NCBI RefSeq assembly: GCF_040932485.1
Contig: NZ_JBFRBH010000001.1
Span: 1,798,001-1,862,000 of the forward strand
Source: Gymnodinialimonas sp. 202GB13-11
Lineage (GTDB): Bacteria; Pseudomonadota; Alphaproteobacteria; Rhodobacterales; Rhodobacteraceae
Reading direction: 5' to 3'
DNA length: 64,000 nt
Shown here: in pieces, positions 44,163-52,336 of the stretch
Layout: the number at the start of each line of letters is the position of its first letter
Numbering within the stretch: the first letter of the stretch is position 1
Program-made: the position numbers and the translations under genes
Notes under the pieces: model-generated
Database searches by the model: none
What the model was told of the DNA's origin: nothing
What the model saw: the letters and a program-made list of their open reading frames with translations, nothing else

Positions 44163-45187
44163 TCTGGCCCCTCGCTTAGGATCAAAAGGACACGAGACGC
44201 AGGTCCAACGCCTGCATCTGCAACCAAAAGCCCTGCCAAACCGGCAGCCCCAGACGGCGTGGAGGGCAAACCAAGCTGCGCCGCCTTGTTCGCGCCCGCC
44301 TCACCGTCTGCTTCGCTAATTGTCAGAAAGTCATCGGCATCCCGCGCCAGCCCTTTCAGCGCGATCAGCGACGGCTCCTTACAATCGAGCCGCCCCATGG
44401 CGGATGGCGGGCCTTCGGACACGACCGCCTGCCCTGCCTGCATCGAAGCCTGCAACGCCGGGGCGGCCTCCGGCTCTACGACGATGATCCGCGGGGCATC
44501 CCCCCAAACCTTGCGCGCATAAGCGGCACAGGCACAGGCCAGCCCACCAACGCCCGCCTGCAAGAAGATATGCGTGGGTGGCTCAGCGAGCTGTTCCGTC
44601 ACCTCATGCATCAAGACAAGATAGCCCTCCATCAATCGATGCGGGCGCTCCAGATAACCTGGCCAAGACGAGTCCGACAGTAATATGGCGCCGTCCGCTA
44701 CAGACTCACGCGCTGCGGCCTCCATGCTGTCTTCGTAGATCGCACCCCGCCACCGCACCTCCGCGCCCATGGCTTCCAAACGCTCCGCAAAAGCCACTGG
44801 CACAGTTTCCGCAAGGAAAATTACCGCCTGTGCTCCGAACGCTTTCGCCCCAGCAGCAACCGATAGGCCGTGATTTCCCGCACTGGCGGTGTAATACGCT
44901 GCGCCCTCTGCGCGACCCTCTTCCGCGTCACAGGCGATCACGTAAGCCGCGCCCAACGCTTTGAAACTGCCCAGATCCATCCGGGCCCTTTCATCCTTGA
45001 TATGCACAGCAGCCGCGCCAACCTCCCCGGCAAGCTCGGATGCGGGCACCAAAGGCGTGGCTTTCGCGGCGGGGCAACGAAGAAGCAAGTCTGCGGGGCG
45101 TTCGGCTGATGTGGACGGAAATGGGATATCGTCCAGACTTGCAAGGACGGTGTCGCGGAGCGCGGGCGTGTTCTGGAGCATTTTCAT
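44159..45187 (-). CDS. PLP-dependent fold-type II lyase (diaminopropionate ammonia-lyase/threonine dehydratase-like)
   Basis: 342 residues. Lys76 in DLGSFKALGA is the PLP Schiff-base lysine. Glycine-rich phosphate-binding segments are TASAGNHGLSVAAGAKAFG and AGVGGLACACA. It most resembles diaminopropionate ammonia-lyase, while EutB of ectoine clusters is another relative. It releases ammonia from a beta-substituted amino acid. It is the first gene of the trio, with a 4-bp overlap to the M24 gene. It is shorter than a typical 400-residue diaminopropionate lyase. Confidence 0.85.
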   Translation of the reverse strand: MKMLQNTPALRDTVLASLDDIPFPSTSAERPADLLLRCPAAKATPLVPASELAGEVGAAAVHIKDERARMDLGSFKALGAAYVIACDAEEGRAEGAAYYTASAGNHGLSVAAGAKAFGAQAVIFLAETVPVAFAERLEAMGAEVRWRGAIYEDSMEAAARESVADGAILLSDSSWPGYLERPHRLMEGYLVLMHEVTEQLAEPPTHIFLQAGVGGLACACAAYARKVWGDAPRIIVVEPEAAPALQASMQAGQAVVSEGPPSAMGRLDCKEPSLIALKGLARDADDFLTISEADGEAGANKAAQLGLPSTPSGAAGLAGLLVADAGVGPASRVLLILSEGPE

Positions 45188-45691
45188 GAACCACCAATAC
45201 GGCGAACAGGCAGCGCCTATCCCGCAGAAAACCGACGCCCGGTGCGAAAAGGACGCCGCATCGCGCGCAAGAAGCGACTCATTCGATTAGACAACGTCGT
45301 GAGAGCCCTTCTGTCCCAGAGCGACCCACAACAGATTGCTCGTTCGCAATCCAAAACCCACTGCAACGTGCTTCATTATTGGGCGACCGAAAAAACCAAG
45401 GGCATCCATCGCGGCTTGCGCTTCCTGCGCAGCCTAATCTGTCGCTAGCTGATGTTGCGCATATGTGTGAGGTCGTCTCCTCCCTTCCTTGACGTCACGC
45501 ATCCGCACACCTTGGTGCTGGCGGCCTACTCTCTCGTCTCTCTTCCACTTGAGTTGGCCGTCAGCGCACTTCTTTCCCTAATCATTGAGCTTTGGGCAGG
45601 TGCGCCACAGTTTCGCCACATTAATGCCCCGGGAAATGACAGATTTGCGGCGGAGGCTTTTGGAATAACCAAAAAAAATTGGAGCAGTTCC
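45188..45691. other. Intergenic region upstream of the PLP lyase gene
   Basis: About 500 bp without a convincing gene. It should hold the promoter of the minus-strand trio and that of the small protein at 45692. A perfect 6-bp inverted repeat GATTGC/GCAATC with a 6-base spacer (45334-45351) is the only notable structure. Short open frames on the plus strand here do not look coding. Confidence 0.5.
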
Positions 45692-45790
45692 ATGCCAACG
45701 CAAAAGCCAGCGCCGACACCGGCCAAGGGGCAGGCCCCTGCAAAAGAGCGTCCTGTACCGATCCGCTTCTCGGATTGGGCCAGCATCTGA
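45692..45790 (+). CDS. Small Pro/Ala-rich protein, 32 residues
   Basis: Starts at the ATG at 45692 and reads MPTQKPAPTPAKGQAPAKER followed by a short tail ending FSDWASI. GGAG lies seven bases before the ATG, a good Shine-Dalgarno. The basic, disordered N-terminal half and the Trp-containing tail suggest a small binding peptide. It is followed 27 bp later by the TfoX C-terminal gene on the same strand. Function unknown. Confidence 0.55.
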   Translation: MPTQKPAPTPAKGQAPAKERPVPIRFSDWASI

Positions 45791-45796
45791 TACATG

Positions 45797-45817
45797 CTGA
45801 GGCTGAGGAGGCCTCAG
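45797..45817 (+). promoter_or_regulatory. Hairpin enclosing the Shine-Dalgarno of the TfoX-like gene
   Basis: CTGAGGC and GCCTCAG form a perfect 7-bp stem; the 7-base loop TGAGGAG contains the ribosome-binding sequence, and the stem abuts the ATG at 45818. It could gate translation. Confidence 0.5.
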
Positions 45818-46165
45818 ATGACACAGGACAAAGTGGAGGATGATCTCACATCTATCCGCAATATTGGGCCCGCCTTGGCGGAGACCCTCACAAAGGCGGG
45901 CATCAAAGACGCCAAGGCCTTGCGCAGCCTCGGCGCACATGAAGCCTACCGCCTCATCCTGCGCACCGGCATCAGAGCGCACTTCATCACTTATTATGTG
46001 TTGGAGATGTCGTTGCAGGGTCGCGCTTGGAATGATTGCAAGGGTGCTGAGAAGGATGCCCTGCGCGCAAAGTTCGACCAATTAAAGCAGGAAGAGGCTG
46101 GACCGGGCGCGGATACCGAGGTTGAACGCGTTCTGAACCTGATTGGCACTGGCAGGAGCCGATAG
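45818..46165 (+). CDS. TfoX/Sxy C-terminal domain protein
   Basis: 115 residues from the ATG at 45818 (MTQDKVEDDLTSIRNIGPAL). The whole protein is the TfoX C-terminal domain, a helix-hairpin-helix-like fold with the segment IRNIGPALAETLTKAGI. The N-terminal TfoX domain is absent, as in many alphaproteobacterial homologs. In gammaproteobacteria TfoX/Sxy controls competence; the alphaproteobacterial role is unclear. An earlier ATG at 45794 would add eight residues encoded by the hairpin. comEC is also in the window, but about 45 kb away. Confidence 0.85.
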   Translation: MTQDKVEDDLTSIRNIGPALAETLTKAGIKDAKALRSLGAHEAYRLILRTGIRAHFITYYVLEMSLQGRAWNDCKGAEKDALRAKFDQLKQEEAGPGADTEVERVLNLIGTGRSR

Positions 46166-46476
46166 GCCGGCGGACTGAACCTACGACTCGGCCTAAGACC
46201 CCCGAATCCTCCAAATATTTCAATCACCCCTCCCCCGTCTCACGCCACCGCGAGCCGTGATCACGCGGGCGTGGGGTTCGTGCAGCGCATGGGGAAGTCT
46301 GTGCACATGCGCACCTATATCCGCCAATTCTCGCGCTTCCGTGTATGGAATGTCAGGCCCTCACCCCGCATATTCATCTCATCGGACGGCCACAGAGGCT
46401 CTCCACCGAAACCAAACCAAACCCGGGCCACCTCCCAAATCAGGCCCACACACCAAAACTGAATAGGACCAGTAAA
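46166..46476. other. Intergenic region
   Basis: 311 bp between the TfoX-like gene and a small exported protein gene. It presumably holds the promoter of the latter. No RNA gene, repeat or clear operator was recognised. Confidence 0.5.
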
Positions 46477-46797
46477 ATGAAAAAGATCGCTCTCATCGCC
46501 GCCGTTGCCGCCACCGTTGCCGCCCCGGCTTTCGCCCAATCCGCAGCCTCCGTCGCCGCGATCCAGCACTTCAACATGTTCGAGGACAACGCGCTGGAGC
46601 GCACCAATGTGAACGGTGTTGGCCAGTCGGTATCGCCCAGCGGCGCGCTTGGCCAGACCTTCGAGATCCTCAACAGCGACCAGGACGTCGCCTCCGACCT
46701 GCGCGGCGTGAACGGCGCGACGCTCGTCAACGGCCAGCCCGCCTACGGCGCCGACATCTTCGACCGCCTGCGCGCAGCGTCGCTCGAAGACGAATAA
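46477..46797 (+). CDS. Small exported protein of unknown function
   Basis: 106 residues from the ATG at 46477. MKKIALIAAVAATVAAPAFA is a textbook Sec signal peptide, with cleavage after AFA. The mature 86 residues are acidic and rich in Asn, Gly and Ala (FNMFEDNALERTNVNGVGQS), with no Cys and no recognised domain. AGGACC precedes the start codon at the expected distance. It probably resides in the periplasm or is secreted. It stands alone between tfoX and the convergent ndk. Confidence 0.75.
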   Translation: MKKIALIAAVAATVAAPAFAQSAASVAAIQHFNMFEDNALERTNVNGVGQSVSPSGALGQTFEILNSDQDVASDLRGVNGATLVNGQPAYGADIFDRLRAASLEDE

Positions 46798-46863
46798 GAC
46801 TTCTCCGGTTTCTCTCCCCCGGACGCGCCCTTCACCCGAAACGGTGGGGGGCGTTTTCATATG

Positions 46864-46892
46864 AAAAAAGGGCGCCCGATTGGGCGCCCTTT
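46864..46892 (-). terminator. Rho-independent terminator of ndk
   Basis: AAAGGGCGCCC and GGGCGCCCTTT form a perfect 11-bp stem with a 4-base loop. On the minus strand the stem continues into a run of T residues, 23 bp past the ndk stop codon. Confidence 0.92.
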
Positions 46893-46915
46893 GCATGTTC
46901 TCGTAAGGGGCTGGA

Positions 46916-47338
46916 TTAACCGACGAGCTCAAGCCCCGAGAAGAAGAATGCGATCTCTTCCGCAGCTGTTTCAGGCGCGTCGGAGCCGTGGACCGAGTTC
47001 TCACCGATCGACAGCGCGAATTCCTTGCGGATCGTACCCTCTGCGGCTTCGGCCGGGTTGGTCGCGCCCATGACTTCGCGGTTCTTCGCGATCGCGTCTT
47101 CACCTTCCAGAACCTGCACAACAATCGGCTCGGAAATCATGAATTCGCACAGCTCGTCAAAGAAGGGGCGTTCCTTGTGCACACCGTAGAAGGTCTGGGC
47201 TTGTGCCAGCGTCAGCTGGATACGCTTGGACGCAACAATGCGCAGGCCCGCCTCTTCGAACTTGGCGGCGATCTGGCCGGTCAGGTTCCGCTTGGTGGCG
47301 TCGGGCTTGATGATGGAGAAAGTGCGCTGGATAGCCAT
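46916..47338 (-). CDS. ndk: Nucleoside diphosphate kinase
   Basis: 140 residues, full length. It transfers the gamma-phosphate between nucleoside triphosphates and diphosphates through a phospho-His. The active-site motif is [10 protein letters not shown], with the catalytic His. [17 protein letters not shown] is the conserved N-terminus and FFFSGLELV the C-terminal strand. It is monocistronic with its own terminator and is followed upstream by an MFS exporter gene on the same strand. Confidence 0.97.
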   Translation of the reverse strand: MAIQRTFSIIKPDATKRNLTGQIAAKFEEAGLRIVASKRIQLTLAQAQTFYGVHKERPFFDELCEFMISEPIVVQVLEGEDAIAKNREVMGATNPAEAAEGTIRKEFALSIGENSVHGSDAPETAAEEIAFFFSGLELVG

Positions 47339-47422
47339 GGGATGTGCTCCGTTCGGGCGTTTGAATTTGCGCGCGGGCTAACATGCCAATCCAGTCTTGA
47401 AAAGGCCCCTACACGCCCGAGA

Positions 47423-48601
47423 TTACCCTCTGGCGGGCACGTCTTTGTCGAGCATTCTGGCAGCACCGGCCGAGGCCAGCGCACCCAAAGCGACCAGCCC
47501 CATGACTGCCAGCAATGTAGCCGGTGTCGTTTGCGCTCCGACCACAGCCGTGGCCATCGCCGTTAATCCGGCGCCCATGGCTAGCACCGCCGCACCACTC
47601 AACCCAGATGCGCTACCGGCAAGCTCGGGCTGGACCGACAAGGCCCCCGCTGCTGAGCTGGGAATGGACAACCCATTTCCAAATCCCACGCACAAAGTGG
47701 CACAAAGCAGGGGCCAAAGGGCCACCCCGCCACCGGCGAAATAGACCCACGCCGCACAGATGCCGATCACGGGAAGCATTCGACCGAATAAGATCAGCCG
47801 CATTCCGCCCAAGCGCTCTACAATCCGCGCACTAACACCAGCCCCCACAAGAAAACCCGCCGTGGTAGAGCCCAAGACCAAGCCCGTCTGCGCCGATCCC
47901 AACCCGAAAAACTCAACCATCACAAACGGCGCGCCCGTCAGGAAGATGTAGAACACCCCTACACCGAGCGCCTGCACACCGACATACGACCAGAAAAGCG
48001 CCGAACCCAGCAATTGGGACACGCCCCTTGCTGCGATCCCACCCGACGCCTTGGTTTCCCCAAGATCGCGCCAGCACCAAAGCAACAACGCCGCGCCCAA
48101 CCCGGCATAGGCCATGAAGATGGAGTTCCAGCCAAAGGCTGCCTCCATGGCGCCACCAACCATGGGCGCGAGCATCGGGGCCACGGCCATGGCAGAAGCG
48201 ATCAGCGACAGCTTCGCCGCCGCACCCCGACCCTCATAAAGGTCCCGCACTATCGCCGAAGACAGGATGCCGCCACCAACAGCAACTGCCTGCGCTGTGC
48301 GCGCGATCAGGAAAACCGTGATGTCCGTCGCCAACAGGCACAGAATGGACGCAACCACGTAGATCACCAACATGCCGAGGATCACCGGACGCCGCCCGAT
48401 TCGATCCGACAACGGCCCAAGGATCAGCTGCAAAACCGCAGCCGCCGCCATGTAGAGTGAAATCGACTGCCCGATCACCTGCTCGGACACGCCAAAGGCT
48501 TCCTGCATCGCGGGAAGCGCGGGCAGGAACATGTTCAGCGTCAAAACCGTCAACGCCGTCAGCAGAACAAGGGTAGCAAGATGGGGTGCAGTGCGGGTCA
48601 T
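47423..48601 (-). CDS. MFS exporter, Bcr/CflA drug-resistance type
   Basis: 392 residues with twelve predicted membrane helices. SLYMAAAAVLQLILGPLSDRIGRRPVILG is the motif A region of drug:H+ antiporters, and MAVAPMLAPMVGGAME is the helix 5 motif C-like segment. The Bcr/CflA group exports bicyclomycin, chloramphenicol or metabolites. It diverges from the ABC-F gene with an 81-bp gap. No adjacent regulator was seen. Confidence 0.88.
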   Translation of the reverse strand: MTRTAPHLATLVLLTALTVLTLNMFLPALPAMQEAFGVSEQVIGQSISLYMAAAAVLQLILGPLSDRIGRRPVILGMLVIYVVASILCLLATDITVFLIARTAQAVAVGGGILSSAIVRDLYEGRGAAAKLSLIASAMAVAPMLAPMVGGAMEAAFGWNSIFMAYAGLGAALLLWCWRDLGETKASGGIAARGVSQLLGSALFWSYVGVQALGVGVFYIFLTGAPFVMVEFFGLGSAQTGLVLGSTTAGFLVGAGVSARIVERLGGMRLILFGRMLPVIGICAAWVYFAGGGVALWPLLCATLCVGFGNGLSIPSSAAGALSVQPELAGSASGLSGAAVLAMGAGLTAMATAVVGAQTTPATLLAVMGLVALGALASAGAARMLDKDVPARG

Positions 48602-48682
48602 GCCATCCGCCTATCAGCGCCCTTCCCGCCCCGCCAGCCAAGACCGATTGACGCCGCCGCGCCCATTCGTCATGTCCCCCCC

Positions 48683-50521
48683 ATGCTGCGCATTGATGAC
48701 ATAAGTTATTCCGTCGCCGGACGCCCTTTGTTGGAGGGGGCCTCTGCCTCCATCCCCACGGGCCACAAGGTGGGCATCGTTGGTCGCAACGGCACGGGCA
48801 AAACCACGCTTTTCCGGCTGATGCGCGGTGAATTGAGCCTTGATACGGGCTCGATCACCCTGCCGTCGGGCGCGAAGATCGGCGGTGTCGCGCAGGAAGT
48901 CCCATCGTCCGAGACATCGCTGATCGACACCGTGCTGGAGGCGGATACCGAACGCGCGGCCCTTCTGGCGGAAGACCCGACTGACCCAGCCCGCATCGCC
49001 GAGGTACAGGAGCGTCTCACCGCGATTGACGCCTGGGGCGCGGAAGCCCGCGCGGCCTCCATCCTGAAAGGCTTGGGCTTCACCCATGCCGAGCAGCAAA
49101 TGCCCTGTTCGGCCTTTTCTGGCGGCTGGCGGATGCGCGTGGCGCTTGCAGGCGTGTTGTTTGCACAGCCTGACCTGCTGCTTTTGGACGAACCGACCAA
49201 CTACCTCGACTTGGAAGGCGCGCTCTGGCTCGAAGCCTACCTCGCCAAATACCCGCATACAGTGCTGGTTATCTCCCACGATCGCGGCCTTCTGAACCGC
49301 GCCGTCGGGCATATCCTGCACCTCAATGACCGGCAGCTGACGCTTTATACCGGCGGCTATGACACCTTCGCCAAAACGCGGGCCGAGCGTCGCGCCGTGC
49401 AGGCCGCCGCCGCCAAGAAACAGGAAGCGCAGCGCGCGCACCTGCAAAGCTTCGTGGACCGTTTCAAGGCCAAAGCCTCAAAGGCGAAGCAAGCCCAATC
49501 CCGCGTGAAGATGCTTGAGCGGATGGAGACAATCCGCGCGCCGGAGGATGCTGCACGCACCGTATTCACTTTTCCTGAACCCGAAGAACTCAGCCCACCC
49601 ATCGTGAACATGGACGGCACGGCCGTCGGCTATACCGACACGCCTGTTTTGAAGCGTCTCAACCTGCGCCTCGATCAAGATGACCGCATTGCCCTTCTAG
49701 GCCGAAACGGCGAAGGAAAGTCTACGCTTTCCAAGCTGTTGGCGGGCAAACTGAAGGCCATGGACGGGCGCATCACAAGCTCCTCCAAACTGCGCATCGG
49801 GTATTTCGCACAGCATCAGGTGGATGAGCTTCACCTCGATGAAACGCCGCTGGACCATATCCGCCGGGAACGCCCCGATGAAGCGCCGCCACGTCTGCGC
49901 GCGCGCCTTGCCTCCTTCGGGCTTGGTGCGGATCAGGCGGAAACGCTGGTGGCCAAGCTTTCCGGTGGGCAAAAAGCGCGACTGTCGCTGCTGCTGGCCA
50001 CCCTAGATGCGCCCCATTTGCTGATCCTTGATGAACCCACAAACCACTTGGATATTGAAAGCCGGGAGGCTCTGGTCGAAGCACTGACAGCCTATTCAGG
50101 TGCGGTCGTGCTCGTGTCGCATGACATGCGTCTGCTCAGCCTCGTGGCAGACCGCCTTTGGCTTGTGAAAGATGGCCATGTCGCCCCGTATGAGCATGAT
50201 CTTGAAACCTACCGAGCCTCGCTTCTGAATACCGCGCCGCCCAAGGAAAAGGCCCCCAAGCCCAAGAAAAAGGTCAGCCAAGCGGACATCAAGGACCTCA
50301 AGTCTGAGGTTAAACGTGCGGAGGCGCGTGTCGCCAAGATTGAAGAAATGCGCGATAAACTGGCCACCAAACTCGCCGATCCTGCGCTCTACGAAGAAGA
50401 AAACGCGGATAGCCTTCAGGTTTGGCAGGCGAAATATGCCGAAGTGATGGAAGGGCTCGACCGGGCGGAAGCGCTTTGGGTGAAGGCCGAAGAAAAGCTT
50501 GAAAAGGCGTCGGCCACCTGA
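48683..50521 (+). CDS. ABC-F family ATP-binding protein
   Basis: 612 residues from the ATG at 48683 (MLRIDDISYSVAG). There are two fused ABC domains: Walker A GRNGTGKTT (about residue 35) and GRNGEGKST (about 340), signatures FSGGWRMR and LSGGQKAR, and Walker B LLLLDEPTN and LLILDEPTN. The linker is the highly charged P-site tRNA-interaction motif region around residues 235-290. The C-terminus is a coiled coil of about 80 residues. There are no membrane segments. ABC-F proteins act on the ribosome in translation or antibiotic protection; this is closest in layout to housekeeping Uup/YheS-like types. A 34-residue longer frame is rejected. Confidence 0.9.
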   Translation: MLRIDDISYSVAGRPLLEGASASIPTGHKVGIVGRNGTGKTTLFRLMRGELSLDTGSITLPSGAKIGGVAQEVPSSETSLIDTVLEADTERAALLAEDPTDPARIAEVQERLTAIDAWGAEARAASILKGLGFTHAEQQMPCSAFSGGWRMRVALAGVLFAQPDLLLLDEPTNYLDLEGALWLEAYLAKYPHTVLVISHDRGLLNRAVGHILHLNDRQLTLYTGGYDTFAKTRAERRAVQAAAAKKQEAQRAHLQSFVDRFKAKASKAKQAQSRVKMLERMETIRAPEDAARTVFTFPEPEELSPPIVNMDGTAVGYTDTPVLKRLNLRLDQDDRIALLGRNGEGKSTLSKLLAGKLKAMDGRITSSSKLRIGYFAQHQVDELHLDETPLDHIRRERPDEAPPRLRARLASFGLGADQAETLVAKLSGGQKARLSLLLATLDAPHLLILDEPTNHLDIESREALVEALTAYSGAVVLVSHDMRLLSLVADRLWLVKDGHVAPYEHDLETYRASLLNTAPPKEKAPKPKKKVSQADIKDLKSEVKRAEARVAKIEEMRDKLATKLADPALYEEENADSLQVWQAKYAEVMEGLDRAEALWVKAEEKLEKASAT

Positions 50522-50554
50522 CGCCGCACCGCGCGACAACAGCCAAGAGACCCG

Positions 50555-51181
50555 ATGGACCTCAGCCTCTATATCCCCGCTTTCGTCACGTTGTTCGTGG
50601 TAATCGACCCGATTGGTCTGACGCCTCTGTTCGTGGCGCTCACTCAAGGCATGACAGCGAAGCAAAGGCGGATCATCGCGATCCGCTCGGTCGGCGTGGC
50701 GTTCGGCATCCTGTTGCTTTTCGGACTGGCGGGTGAGGCGGTGCTGAACTTTCTCGGCATCTCCATGCCCGCTTTCCGCATGGCAGGCGGTATCCTTCTG
50801 TTTCTGACCGCCCTCGACATGCTGTTTGAGCGGCGCACCCAGCGCCGTCAGGATCAGGCGGACAACGCGCAGGCTGAAGAAACCCATGATGACCCATCCG
50901 TTTTCCCCCTCGCCATCCCGCTGATCGGTGGCCCCGGCGCCATCGCCTCCATGATCCTGCTCACCGGACAGGAAGTCGGAGCGCTTCATGTCGCAGCCGT
51001 TCACGGCGTGATGCTGCTTGTGCTGCTGATCGTGCTGGCCCTGTTCCTGCTCGCCGCCCCTCTGGAACGGCTGCTTGGCCCCACGGGCATCACCGTCGTC
51101 ACGCGCCTTCTCGGGATGCTATTGGCAGCCCTTTCAGTGCAATTCGTCATCGACGGATTGAAAGACCTGCAAGTCATCTGA
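50555..51181 (+). CDS. MarC family integral membrane protein
   Basis: 208 residues with six predicted helices. FVVIDPIGLTPLFVALTQG and FPLAIPLIGGPGAIASMIL are the two repeated MarC signatures, and a hydrophilic cytoplasmic loop lies around residues 90-115. Despite the historical name, the family has no proven role in multidrug resistance. It starts 33 bp after the ABC-F gene and is probably co-transcribed with it. Confidence 0.9.
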   Translation: MDLSLYIPAFVTLFVVIDPIGLTPLFVALTQGMTAKQRRIIAIRSVGVAFGILLLFGLAGEAVLNFLGISMPAFRMAGGILLFLTALDMLFERRTQRRQDQADNAQAEETHDDPSVFPLAIPLIGGPGAIASMILLTGQEVGALHVAAVHGVMLLVLLIVLALFLLAAPLERLLGPTGITVVTRLLGMLLAALSVQFVIDGLKDLQVI

Positions 51182-51217
51182 TCTGCCCCTATATCAAGCC
51201 GATCGGAGGATGCGCCA

Positions 51218-51793
51218 ATGGACATGGTCACTGGAAATCTCATTTACCTCGTAGTGCTGCTGGTGGGTCTGGTCGGATTCACCCTGATCAATCGACGTCC
51301 GAATTTCAGCCAGATGGGCAAAGCCCTTGCGCTGTGGGGCGTGATTTTCATGACTATCCTCGTGGGCGTTCTGCTGTGGAACGACCTGCGCGGCCAGATC
51401 CAGCCGCAGCAAGTGGTCCTGACAGAAGGCGTTGTGACCGTGCCCCGCGCGTCAGACGGCCATTTCTATCTGACGCTGGAGGTCAACGGCACCCCAACCC
51501 GGTTCGTTGTCGACACCGGTGCGACCGCCATCGTCTTGACCCGTGCTGACGCCGAGGCCGCCGGCGTTGATACTGCAAACCTCGTGTTTTCGGGGCGCGC
51601 GAACACGGCCAACGGCACGGTCGAGACTGCGCCAGTCCGCCTCGACACGCTGGCCTTGGGCGGGAGCCTTGATACCGGCGTGCGCGCAGTTGTGAACAAT
51701 GGCGAGATGGACGAAAGCCTGTTGGGGATGAGTTACCTCAGCCGGTTCTCGCGGCTGGAAATCGCGAACGGTCAGTTGGTTTTGGAACGCTAG
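51218..51793 (+). CDS. Membrane-anchored retropepsin-like aspartic protease
   Basis: 191 residues with two N-terminal membrane helices (about residues 8-25 and 40-55). They are followed by a single retropepsin-like domain with the catalytic motif FVVDTGATAIVLTRADA and the second conserved region LLGMSYLSRFSRLEI. This matches the clan AA TIGR02281-type family common in alphaproteobacteria. It probably acts as a dimer facing the periplasm. Substrates are unknown. It follows marC by 36 bp and converges on holC. Confidence 0.85.
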   Translation: MDMVTGNLIYLVVLLVGLVGFTLINRRPNFSQMGKALALWGVIFMTILVGVLLWNDLRGQIQPQQVVLTEGVVTVPRASDGHFYLTLEVNGTPTRFVVDTGATAIVLTRADAEAAGVDTANLVFSGRANTANGTVETAPVRLDTLALGGSLDTGVRAVVNNGEMDESLLGMSYLSRFSRLEIANGQLVLER

Positions 51794-51845
51794 CGGCTAT
51801 CCGCTCCTGACATACCTGAAGCCTCAGGTATCCATATTGAGGATA

Positions 51846-52310
51846 TCAGGCGCCACCGCTTTCCGCTTTCATCTCCCACCGCCCGGACTCCTCGGACCAG
51901 TATTTTGCGGCCACGCCCGCGCCCGTCAGCGCTTTCCACTGCTCACGCGCCGTTTGCACAGCCGCATCATCATGGCCATCGAACAACACCATAACACGCG
52001 CCATCTGGCTGACCTCATCTGCCGTTACGCCCGCCCCTTCGACGGAGACCAGACAAGTCGGATCATTGACCGCCTGATCTTTGGTCAACAGAACCGGCTG
52101 CGCGGCATCATGCGGGCCACCTGCACGGCCATGGGGCAGAAACCCATCCTCAGGACGTAGCCAAAGCTGCTCGTCCAACCGCTCCAACATGGCATCGGTG
52201 CGCCCCCGGACGGCGATTTGCCATCCGGCCTGCAGCGACTTTCCAAGCAAGGTTGCAAGGGTCACCTCAAGCGGCGCCCGCGTCAGGTGATAGAAATACG
52301 CCTCACCCAT
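51846..52310 (-). CDS. holC: DNA polymerase III chi subunit
   Basis: 154 residues. Chi links the clamp loader to SSB during replication. AYFYHLTRAPLEVTLATLLGKSLQAGW is the conserved N-terminus and VMVLFDGHDDAAVQTAREQWKAL the C-terminal nucleotide-binding-like fold segment. The neighbour pepA lies 26 bp upstream on the same strand, the usual alphaproteobacterial pepA-holC pair. Confidence 0.93.
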   Translation of the reverse strand: MGEAYFYHLTRAPLEVTLATLLGKSLQAGWQIAVRGRTDAMLERLDEQLWLRPEDGFLPHGRAGGPHDAAQPVLLTKDQAVNDPTCLVSVEGAGVTADEVSQMARVMVLFDGHDDAAVQTAREQWKALTGAGVAAKYWSEESGRWEMKAESGGA

Positions 52311-52336
52311 GGTTTAGCCGACGGTCTTCATGTGGA

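Noticed and set aside
45334-45351. GATTGC/GCAATC inverted repeat as a regulator site for the PLP-lyase operon.
   Set aside because: Too short to separate from chance without conservation data; noted only in the intergenic description.
45242-45691. Plus-strand frames before the 32-residue gene.
   Set aside because: No Shine-Dalgarno, no recognisable domain and a poor codon pattern; treated as intergenic apart from the last 32 codons.
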